From JBLIAZ01 sp047632015 (GTDB lineage Bacteria; Bacteroidota; Bacteroidia; Flavobacteriales_C; GCA-002722245): a DNA stretch of 5,269 bases. A program made the translations under genes and the position numbers. This document shows positions 1 to 5,262 of the stretch, piece after piece. The stretch covers positions 1 through 5,269 of the forward strand of contig JBLIBC010000205.1 of assembly GCA_047632015.1 (NCBI GenBank), in the 5' to 3' direction. Under the pieces are notes generated by a model that saw nothing but the letters and a program-made list of their open reading frames with translations, did not search any database and was not told where the DNA came from. Positions within the stretch are counted from its first letter, which is position 1. Every line of letters begins with the position of its first letter.

Positions 1-364
1 AATCTTCCTTGCCTTTGTTTACTATTTTCACTTCATGTAATTCAACGTTCTTTGAGGTGAGTTTTATTTTAAACAATTGTTTTCTTTGATGAAGATTTAC
101 CTTTATTTTAAGGTTGTGATAGTCGAAGCCCCCAATATTTATATCATACGTCCCAAAGCTCAAGGAGTCTGAAACAAAAGTGCCATAATAATCGGTACTT
201 CCTGAAAGGTTTGTTCCTTCAATGACTACTTGCGTATAAGGAAGGTGATTACCGGATGATGAATCCGTTAGTTCAAAGAGCAAGATCCCCTTGTTTTGCG
301 AGTATGAAAACAAGGGGAGTGCTAGTATTAATATTATTATGGTTTGTATCTGCTTAATCACCAT
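1..364 (-). CDS. TonB-dependent outer-membrane receptor, N-terminal part (runs off the window)
   Basis: About 121 codons are visible; the 3' end lies beyond position 1. The protein starts MVIKQIQTIIILILALPLFSYSQ, a lysine then a hydrophobic stretch ending in SYS-Q, a clear Sec signal peptide cleaved around residue 23. Residues about 27-110 form a carboxypeptidase-regulatory-like beta domain: LTDSSSGNHLPYTQVVIEGT, then TDYYGTF, GTYDINIGGFDY and finally VELHEVKIV. This domain typically precedes the plug and barrel of Bacteroidota TonB-dependent receptors, and the closing L-x-E-V-x-V pattern commonly leads into the plug. The chosen ATG (364-362) overlaps the upstream imelysin-like gene by 11 nt, which suggests translational coupling; no Shine-Dalgarno is seen. 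A GTG one codon later is an alternative start. Because plug and barrel are not visible, another surface protein with this domain remains possible. By context it would import the ligand handled by the two upstream lipoproteins, probably iron or an iron carrier (inference). Confidence 0.72.
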   Translation of the reverse strand, partial: MVIKQIQTIIILILALPLFSYSQNKGILLFELTDSSSGNHLPYTQVVIEGTNLSGSTDYYGTFVSDSLSFGTYDINIGGFDYHNLKIKVNLHQRKQLFKIKLTSKNVELHEVKIVNKGKED

Positions 365-1478
365 CGCTGTCTTGATAATTAACAAGGACTCCTAGGGAAG
401 CTGTAAGATCAACTTTGAGCAGTGAAACTAATTTTTGCATTTCTTGATAACAATCACTCACCTTGGTTTTATTCACGACAACTTCATTGTCAAAGGGTTC
501 ATTTAAAATTAAAATCGACGACTTAATTGAATTTATTTGATTTTGAATAACTGTAGCAAGTAATTGTCCGTCTTTCTTTGTTTCGGTAAACACCAAATAG
601 TCACTAAGGCCTTCTCCATTAGATGATTTCACATAATTAATCCCATTGAAAAAATTTTCAAAAGCTTCCATTGATCGAAGAGCATTTTCAATTGATTTGT
701 GTGAGTACAAAGCTTCTACATGTCCAGGCATTTCTTGCTTAGAAAATCCATTAAAAACACCAGAGGGAATTCCAATTTTACCTCTTCTTATGAAAGCCTC
801 ATAATGATTTGTTATGGTATTTACAACAATACTTACCGAGCTACCATCCGCGTTATTTTCGGAGTTAGCTATGAATTCAATTGAATAACTTGTCCACTTA
901 TCCGTTACATATTGACTGTTTGATTTCAAATCTGCAATCACTGCTGTAACGTAACTTGCAACTTCACTAGTAGCTACAAAATCTACAGCCTTTGAATCAT
1001 CAGATTCAGAATACAACAAGTAATCAAGAGCTTGCAATCCTTTAGCGTTAAAATTATTTGCAATTGCTAAATTGTATCCTCCCCTACTTATATTACTGTT
1101 TATTAGGGAGGTGTCAACCGGATACACGTTAGTTTGTGCTCTTAAACTGATATCCGCAGCAGGTCCAAACTCTAAGAAAGCTATTTCCTGCCAGCTAAGT
1201 AGTGCTTTATTCCAAGCACTCCTCAATCCTTCCAGAGAGGTAGTTGAGGGCGATTGAATGAAAGAGTTCTTTTTCTGCTCAAGGGATTTAATGTTGTCAT
1301 TAAATACTTTATAAGAAGGAATTATGTATGCCGAGCTTAAGTTTGTTAATAGGACTTTACGATCATAAGTAACAGCCAGCTCTTGCTCAGTTTCAATTTT
1401 TTTCTTTTTTTCACATGATACAAATACTGAACCTAACAGTAATGTAAACACAAGCATTAAATTCAGTATTTGTTTCAT
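354..1478 (-). CDS. Imelysin-family (peptidase M75-like) lipoprotein
   Basis: This 374-residue protein begins with a lipoprotein signal peptide; the lipobox is FVSC with the acylated cysteine at residue 22, followed by a lysine-rich linker. The rest resembles the imelysin/IrpA fold. Residues about 88-125 carry the W-x5-SW-x7-FGP block and R-x5-YPVD. Residues 147-155 are GLQALDYLL, at the place of the family GxHxxE region. Residues 231-270 carry RRGKIGIPSG, then PGHVEALYSHKSI. The C-terminus LGVLVNYQDSDGD matches endings I know from Bacteroidota members. Imelysin-like proteins are associated with iron uptake; peptidase activity is doubtful, and here the motif His and Glu are Gln149 and Asp152. 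The protein probably binds iron or an iron complex at the periplasmic face of the outer membrane. It lies 43 nt after the DUF4856 gene and overlaps the receptor gene by 11 nt, so the three are probably one transcript. No Shine-Dalgarno precedes the ATG. Confidence 0.87.
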   Translation of the reverse strand: MKQILNLMLVFTLLLGSVFVSCEKKKKIETEQELAVTYDRKVLLTNLSSAYIIPSYKVFNDNIKSLEQKKNSFIQSPSTTSLEGLRSAWNKALLSWQEIAFLEFGPAADISLRAQTNVYPVDTSLINSNISRGGYNLAIANNFNAKGLQALDYLLYSESDDSKAVDFVATSEVASYVTAVIADLKSNSQYVTDKWTSYSIEFIANSENNADGSSVSIVVNTITNHYEAFIRRGKIGIPSGVFNGFSKQEMPGHVEALYSHKSIENALRSMEAFENFFNGINYVKSSNGEGLSDYLVFTETKKDGQLLATVIQNQINSIKSSILILNEPFDNEVVVNKTKVSDCYQEMQKLVSLLKVDLTASLGVLVNYQDSDGD

Positions 1479-1521
1479 GGGTATTAGTTTTTGTTGTCTT
1501 TTTTGAGGATTATATCAATGA

Positions 1522-2796
1522 TTACAAAGTTGATTTCACACCATCTAATCCTACTTTGCTTGCAAGTAGGTCGATAGCACTTTGAATGCCTGTTATTGAT
1601 ACGGCATTGAAATCAGTTCCAATTAAAGCTAATACTTGATCTATTTCAGCAGCTGATATACTCACACCGTTTAAGGAATTGTATCCAAACCTTAATCCGT
1701 TTACAAAAGCCCAAGCTTCTGATAACATGTGGTTTCTTGCTGTTGAGTTTGATATGTTAGCTTTAGACAGATTCAAGTAGTGAATAGCTGTCCCAGCACA
1801 TACCTTTTCGATTTCAGTTCTGATGATAACAACTTGTGCATCTCGAACTGTATAATCAGTGTTTGAAATAGCAGCTCTACCTGTTTTAAAAGCAGTTGTA
1901 ATTTTTGTAGCACTACCTAAAACAGACTCTCTTTTGTTTGCATATTTACCCCAAAATCTGTCAGTACCTGTTGAAGGGTAATCGGTCTCAGAAGTAAAAT
2001 ATCCGTATGCTTCATCCCAGTGATGCTCCATACCTGTGTAATACTTACCTGCACCTGCATCACTGGCAGTAGTATTATCGTCAGATGTAATTCCGCTTAA
2101 ATAATTAATTGTCATTTGGTTCATGAAAACAGCACACATTAACCCTTTTTCAATAAGTTGCATGTATTCAATTCCATTTCCTGACATTAAATACGGTCCT
2201 TTAACACCATCGTTAGCATAAACTCCACTAGTTCCTCCGGTACCGTTTTCTTGACCAGCAATTGTGTTTCCACTTATTACTCCTATTGAGTCCATGAAAG
2301 CTTCAAATTGAGCTTGAATCCCTAAGTCGTTTTCAGCTGTTTTACTTTTTAGTTGCTTACTCGATCCAGTCATCCCTAGAGAACTTGCATCAGCCCAAGT
2401 GTAACCTGAATTTGAATACATGCTTTTTAATGTGGATGCAGAAACTGCAGTCCCAGCTGTGTTTCCTGTTTTCATATAAGTAGCCATTTCACTTAACATG
2501 TCCAACCTTTGTTGTTGACCCGAAAATGAAACAGTGTTGTTTCCAGATGCATCAGAAAAAGTATACGTTGCTGGAACTGAATAAGTAGGAGTGTTGTTGC
2601 TTGTTGTGTCAACTGTTCCAGAAGTATCTATTATGGCAGCATAAGTACAAGGATTATCTTCATCTTCTTTATCAGCGTTTTCATCATAATTTGCAGCTGC
2701 TGAATCTGTACATCCTTTTCTTTTGCAAGAAGGAGTAATTGCTATTGCGCCAATCAAAAAGACGAGGACAGTTAGTTGTAATTTTGGTAATTTCAT
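1522..2796 (-). CDS. DUF4856 domain-containing lipoprotein
   Basis: This 424-residue protein has a lipoprotein signal peptide ending TPSC (Cys24). Residues 29-52 form a short cysteine-bounded module (GCTDSAAANYDENADK then NPCTY) of the C-T-D...NY...A...C-x-Y type seen in many Bacteroidota surface proteins. A Thr/Ser/Asn-rich linker (about 55-75) follows. Residues about 76-345 match my recollection of DUF4856: YTFSDASGNNTVSFSGQQQR, SSKQLKSKTAE, QAQFEAFMDSIG, IEYMQLIEKGLM, the strongly conserved MEHHWDEAYGYF (256-267) and FWGKYANKRE (281-290). The C-terminal quarter is helical and ends in a short tail. Its biochemical function is unknown; acidic and histidine residues in MEHHWDE could bind metal, but that is speculation. 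It is first in the operon with the imelysin-like protein and the TonB-dependent receptor, which points to a shared role in iron-type uptake. The 5' leader is about 40 nt and lacks a Shine-Dalgarno. Confidence 0.87.
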   Translation of the reverse strand: MKLPKLQLTVLVFLIGAIAITPSCKRKGCTDSAAANYDENADKEDEDNPCTYAAIIDTSGTVDTTSNNTPTYSVPATYTFSDASGNNTVSFSGQQQRLDMLSEMATYMKTGNTAGTAVSASTLKSMYSNSGYTWADASSLGMTGSSKQLKSKTAENDLGIQAQFEAFMDSIGVISGNTIAGQENGTGGTSGVYANDGVKGPYLMSGNGIEYMQLIEKGLMCAVFMNQMTINYLSGITSDDNTTASDAGAGKYYTGMEHHWDEAYGYFTSETDYPSTGTDRFWGKYANKRESVLGSATKITTAFKTGRAAISNTDYTVRDAQVVIIRTEIEKVCAGTAIHYLNLSKANISNSTARNHMLSEAWAFVNGLRFGYNSLNGVSISAAEIDQVLALIGTDFNAVSITGIQSAIDLLASKVGLDGVKSTL

Positions 2797-2845
2797 TTTA
2801 ATTTGCTTTGAATAAGTTTGTTTAATTTTTATTTTGCTAGCGATA

Positions 2846-2877
2846 CAAAAGTATATTTATAGCAGGCAGATTACAAT
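2846..2877 (-). promoter_or_regulatory. Bacteroidota-type promoter for the DUF4856-imelysin-receptor operon
   Basis: On the minus strand, ATTG (2877-2874) is followed after exactly 20 nt by TACTTTTG (2853-2846). This matches the Bacteroidota primary sigma consensus, TTG near -33 and TAnnTTTG near -7, with typical spacing. Transcription would start around 2840-2842, giving a leader of about 43-47 nt before the ATG at 2796. The match is by eye and the start site is inferred. Its place in the intergenic gap just before the operon's first gene supports it. The -33 element lies inside an inverted repeat (2875-2894), so a repressor bound there would block it. Confidence 0.65.
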
Positions 2878-2894
2878 ACCATAAAAGTGGTATT
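2875..2894. promoter_or_regulatory. 20-bp inverted repeat over the -33 element (possible operator)
   Basis: Perfect 7-bp arms, AATACCA and TGGTATT, are separated by TAAAAG. The left arm covers the -33 box of the proposed operon promoter, which is the placement expected of a repressor or activator site. It does not resemble the classical Fur box. Read from the minus strand it could also form a weak RNA hairpin after the desaturase-family gene (stop at 2958), but there is no T-tract after the stem, so an operator seems more likely than a terminator. Confidence 0.4.
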
Positions 2895-2915
2895 TGTGTT
2901 TTCACAATGAATTGT
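2894..2915. promoter_or_regulatory. Two overlapping small palindromes upstream of the operon promoter
   Basis: TTGTG-TTTT-CACAA (2894-2907) overlaps ACAAT-GA-ATTGT (2904-2915). They directly adjoin the 2875-2894 inverted repeat. The element TCACA recurs at 2902-2906 and 2915-2919, and CACAAT at 2903-2908 and 2930-2935. The TGTG...CACA symmetry is reminiscent of CRP/FNR-family sites, but the spacing is shorter than the standard one. In such AT-rich DNA small palindromes are common, so this is a modest regulatory candidate only. Confidence 0.3.
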
Positions 2916-2957
2916 CACATCGAAGTGGGCACAATTAATACAAATAAATTACGGGAT

Positions 2958-3908
2958 TTACTTTGAAAAAAGCTTGTTAAATAAAGCTTTAAATGGCCCT
3001 ATCAGATTATTTAGGGGGCCTTTCATTATTTCATTATCAACTTTTCCAAGACCAAATTTAATATTTGATATTTCTTTTGATTTTGCCAATGTTCCAAATA
3101 AGCTATCCCAAATTGCAAAAACAGACCCCATGTTTTTATTAAAAAATTTAGGGTTGTCACTGTGGTGAATTTGATGTTGATAAGGACTAATGAATGTGGA
3201 TTCCAAAAATTCAGGATATTTAAATTTTACATGAGAATGCCTGAGATTGGAACCCAAAAAATTAAAAATTAACAGCAGCACATTTGCACCAAGGACTTCA
3301 TATACTTTGATGCTGCCTTGAGTCAAGTAATTAAAAATGCCAGTAATTAATCCAATTACAAGTAATGATACAAAGTTGTTTATGATCAATTCTACAGGGT
3401 GAATTCTGTATTGAGTAAGCGGAGTAAGCCGGGTTGCGGAATGATGAACTTTGTGAAATTCCCAAAGGAAAGCAATTTTATGCATTAAATAATGTACTAC
3501 ATAAGTGGTGAAATCTTTAAATATAACAAGTGACACAGTATACAAAATAACAAATGTCATAGCACTATAATTGGCTGTTGGAGCCCCTAAGAAACGATAA
3601 CTCAAGTCGCTCACGTCTTGTGCAACGTAAATACTTATAAAAAAGAGAGGGGCAATTATTAACACTTTTATGAAGGCGTTAAAAAATATCAAACAACAGT
3701 CAACCCATGTGGACTTGCTCAGCCATACTTTTTTATTGAAAACATAATTCAAAAAGTTCCCTTTTCTTTTTTCAATAATAAATACCACGAAGCTTATAGA
3801 AAAGGCCGAAACGAGAAATGGGTAAAACAACCTTTTACTGGGTCCAAGCAACATTGAAAAAGGTAATGAAGCTATATTGAAAATTTCAGAAAGGAATTTT
3901 TCTAACAT
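2958..3908 (-). CDS. Fatty acid hydroxylase / sterol desaturase family membrane protein
   Basis: This 316-residue protein is a probable di-iron, oxygen-dependent membrane enzyme. It holds the full histidine signature: H139-YLM-H143 (HX3H), H152-KV-HH156 (HX2HH) and H245-QI-HH249 (HX2HH). H170, H224 and H226 are further candidate ligands. Hydrophobic segments lie at about 29-47, 70-95, 113-131, 173-195 and 203-220, arranged around the cytoplasmic histidine clusters as in the family. The tail after about 280 is polar and basic. The sequence HYLMHKIAFLWEFHKVHHSA is typical of bacterial members. The family hydroxylates or desaturates fatty acids, sterols, carotenoids or ether lipids; the substrate here cannot be read from the sequence. 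The gene is separated from the downstream operon by 161 nt holding that operon's own promoter, so it is probably a separate unit. No convincing promoter or Shine-Dalgarno was found before its ATG. Confidence 0.87.
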   Translation of the reverse strand: MLEKFLSEIFNIASLPFSMLLGPSKRLFYPFLVSAFSISFVVFIIEKRKGNFLNYVFNKKVWLSKSTWVDCCLIFFNAFIKVLIIAPLFFISIYVAQDVSDLSYRFLGAPTANYSAMTFVILYTVSLVIFKDFTTYVVHYLMHKIAFLWEFHKVHHSATRLTPLTQYRIHPVELIINNFVSLLVIGLITGIFNYLTQGSIKVYEVLGANVLLLIFNFLGSNLRHSHVKFKYPEFLESTFISPYQHQIHHSDNPKFFNKNMGSVFAIWDSLFGTLAKSKEISNIKFGLGKVDNEIMKGPLNNLIGPFKALFNKLFSK

Positions 3909-4154
3909 AATAATTTAAACTAAAGCAGTTATTTGTGTGATGAGTTGCATTTGAGGTTTTTTATCACTTTAACTTATGCTAATATACTTTTAATTTTAGT
4001 GTGATCATGACTGAACTGATTGAATTTGTAGCAATTTACAATTGATTTTCACCTCATTGTATGACAAGATTATTGGAGTTTAATCAGCCCCAAAACTTAA
4101 TTTTTAAGTATTCTTGCAATATCAAATCAAAATTTAATACAAAGGAACATAAAT
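3909..4154. other. AT-rich divergent intergenic region
   Basis: This 246-nt gap separates the minus-strand desaturase-family gene from the plus-strand cytochrome gene, so it must hold promoters in both directions, but neither strand shows a strong TTG-N20-TAnnTTTG pair. The one clear structure is a 15-bp palindrome at 4095-4109, ACTTAA-TTT-TTAAGT, 46 nt before the cytochrome start codon, possibly a regulatory site. A weaker TTGTA...TACAA pair lies just after 4020. No small open reading frame stood out. Confidence 0.4.
4141..4147 (+). promoter_or_regulatory. Ribosome binding site of the cytochrome gene
   Basis: AAAGGAA lies 7 nt before the ATG at 4155. It is the only good Shine-Dalgarno-like site in the window, where the other intact genes lack one, and it fixes the start codon. 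Confidence 0.55.
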
Positions 4155-4490
4155 ATGAAAAAACACATCATAATAGCCGTAGTTATCTTGTTAATGGTTG
4201 CTTGTAAAGCAGTAATTTTGTCCACACCATCTCAGACAGATATTGACAGGGTAAATATTTTGTATCCAAATTACACCTTAATAGAGTTAAAAGAGGGGAA
4301 GAAGTTGTATGAATTAAAATGTCAAGGTTGTCATGGCTTAAAAAATCCACGTAGGGAGTCGGAGAAAAAATGGAAAAAGATTGTTCCAAAAATGGTAAAA
4401 AAGGCTTTTAAAAAGGAAATTGAAATTAGTAAGGAAGATGAGAAAGCTATACTGAAATACCTAATTACAATGAGTTCAAAACCAAAATAG
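4155..4490 (+). CDS. Small c-type cytochrome lipoprotein (mono-haem)
   Basis: This 111-residue protein has a lipoprotein signal peptide with lipobox MVAC (Cys17), so it is probably anchored to a membrane facing the periplasm. The single haem-binding motif CQGCH spans residues 56-60, preceded by EGKKLYELK as in class I cytochromes c. The distal ligand is probably Met80 (IVPKM); Met106 is an alternative. The segment EISKEDEKAILKYL (90-103) is the C-terminal helix typical of these domains. The protein is short and very lysine-rich, suggesting a basic surface that could dock an acidic redox partner. Haem would be attached by the cytochrome c maturation machinery, which is not in this window. It appears monocistronic. 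The operon on the other strand and this gene could both relate to iron or redox metabolism, but nothing in the sequence shows a link. Confidence 0.82.
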   Translation: MKKHIIIAVVILLMVACKAVILSTPSQTDIDRVNILYPNYTLIELKEGKKLYELKCQGCHGLKNPRRESEKKWKKIVPKMVKKAFKKEIEISKEDEKAILKYLITMSSKPK

Positions 4491-4504
4491 CAAACATTTC
4501 AAAA

Positions 4505-4519
4505 AATTGTTTTTCAATT
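4505..4519 (+). terminator. Weak hairpin after the cytochrome gene
   Basis: AATTG-TTTTT-CAATT, 14 nt after the stop codon, can form a 5-bp stem followed by a T-rich run (CTTATTTTA). An A-run precedes it. The stem is short and AT-rich, so this is only a tentative terminator. Confidence 0.25.
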
Positions 4520-4595
4520 CTTATTTTACGCATAACATAAAGTTCACTATTGACTGAAGGCCTACAATAAGAAACGTTTACCGGACATTAAATAG

Positions 4596-4610
4596 TCACT
4601 TAATAAGTGA
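4596..4610. promoter_or_regulatory. 15-bp perfect palindrome before the recombinase start
   Basis: TCACTTA-A-TAAGTGA has perfect 7-bp arms around one central base and ends 12 nt before the ATG at 4623. Such a site in the leader could be an operator for a repressor, possibly autoregulatory, or a recombination core site for a serine recombinase, whose crossover sites are dyads. Neither role can be shown here. No second copy was seen in the window. Confidence 0.35.
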
Positions 4611-4622
4611 TATATTTATACA

Positions 4623-5199
4623 ATGGATTACATTCTTTACACAAGAACTTCTACAAAGGATCAGCATCACGGTATCGAAGCTCAAAGAAAGACGGCTTAT
4701 TCCATTATAAAAAAAGGGGGATGAGATTACTGATGAGTTCACAGAAAAGGAGAGTGGACGGAAAGTAGACAGGAAGGAGTTAAGAAAAGCTCTGGAGCTT
4801 TGTAGGGAGAACAACAGTAAATTGCTAATTGCTCGATTGGATCGTTTGTCCAGGAACGCAAAGTTTACCCTGCAGCTGATGGAGTCCAAAGTTCCTATTG
4901 TTTGCTGTGATATGCCTGATGCAAATAATTTGACCATAGGAATTATGGCTATCCTGGCTGAAGCTGAAAGAATAAGCCAGGATAAAAAAAAGGCATTGGC
5001 GGTTTTGAAAGAAAAAGGGGTTGAGTTAGGTAAGAATAACATTACTCAGGAAGGTGTTTTAAAGAATGCTAGTATACGAAAAGAAGAAGCTAAGGTGGAA
5101 AAACTGGTGACACAGACCACCCTGTTCCTGTTTAAAGTGACCAGCGAAAACCATTTATCAATTCCCGCTACACCTATTGATATAGTTAGGAATTATTGA
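4623..5199 (+). pseudogene. Small serine recombinase (resolvase/invertase family), frameshifted and 3'-truncated
   Basis: The ATG at 4623 opens MDYILYTRTSTKDQHHGIEA, with the family Y-x-R-x-S motif; Ser10 is the expected nucleophile and Arg8 a catalytic arginine. This frame stops at TGA 4722-4724 after 33 codons. The next frame, open from 4711, continues the same protein: FTEKESGRKVDRKELRKAL, LLIARLDRLSRNAKFT (the conserved DRLSR arginines), CCDMPDANNLTIGIMAILAE and KALAVLKEKGVELG. Correcting one base in the A7G5 tract (4709-4720) gives 191 residues. The shift must fall there, because the second frame has a stop at 4708-4710. Family resemblance ends near KEEAKVE (about 5100); the helix-turn-helix end is absent and the last ~30 codons appear to come from repeat DNA starting near 5100. 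The 4822 TTG start is artificial. A sequencing error could explain the frameshift but not the lost C-terminus. Intact relatives catalyse site-specific inversion, resolution or integration. Confidence 0.8.
5114..5143 (-). repeat. Pair of insertion-sequence-type terminal repeats (inverted set)
   Basis: On the minus strand TGGTCA (5143-5138), N7, CAGGAAC (5130-5124) is followed by a second TGGTCT (5119-5114), a 24-nt period. The pattern TGGTCA...CCGGAA repeated every ~24 nt is, from memory, typical of the multiple terminal repeats of IS21-family elements. The set begins where recombinase homology ends, so it probably marks an insertion point. No transposase gene is visible in the window. Confidence 0.5.
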
Positions 5200-5220
5200 T
5201 TTTTGAATAAACAAACAGAT

Positions 5221-5262
5221 TGGTCAAAATAATCCGGAACGGCATGATCACCGTTGCCGGAA
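5221..5262 (+). repeat. Second pair of insertion-sequence-type repeats, with an embedded hairpin
   Basis: TGGTCA (5221-5226), N7, CCGGAAC is followed exactly 24 nt after its start by TGATCA (5245-5250), N6, CCGGAA (5257-5262). The first unit agrees with the minus-strand unit at 5143-5120 in 16 of 24 positions, so the two sets form a spaced inverted repeat. The same DNA can fold into a 10-bp stem, TCCGGAACGG (5233-5242) with CCGTT-G-CCGGA (5251-5261), with one bulged G and an 8-nt loop. This stretch is much richer in G+C than its surroundings. It may be the end of an IS21-type element continuing past the window, or a small non-autonomous remnant. Confidence 0.5.

Noticed and set aside
1072..1257. 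Plus-strand open frame of 61 codons
   Set aside because: It lies wholly antisense to the imelysin-like gene, has no recognisable domain and no ribosome binding site; it is a shadow.
2875..2894. Classical Fur box
   Set aside because: The arms AATACCA/TGGTATT do not resemble the GATAAT-type 19-bp consensus.
2974..3168. Plus-strand open frame of 64 codons
   Set aside because: It is antisense to the 3' end of the desaturase-family gene, whose histidine motifs prove the other strand is coding.
4183..4389. Minus-strand open frame of 68 codons
   Set aside because: It is antisense to the cytochrome gene, which has a lipobox and CxxCH; no features of its own.
4709..4720. Standard programmed -1 frameshift of the insertion-sequence type
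   Set aside because: A-AAA-AAG is present, but the required change is +1 (or -2), not -1, and the product is also truncated, so decay or read error is more likely.
4596..5042. Minus-strand open frame of 148 codons over the recombinase
   Set aside because: The plus strand carries the serine recombinase motifs in two joined frames; this long frame arises from the complement of that coding sequence.
4822..5199. Independent gene starting at TTG 4822
   Set aside because: The reading frame is open from 4711 and encodes conserved recombinase residues before 4822, so it is the second part of the gene that starts at 4623.
5233..5261. Integron attC site
   Set aside because: AAC and GTT occur in the arms, but the GTTRRRY core box is not matched and the 24-nt repeat period explains the structure better.
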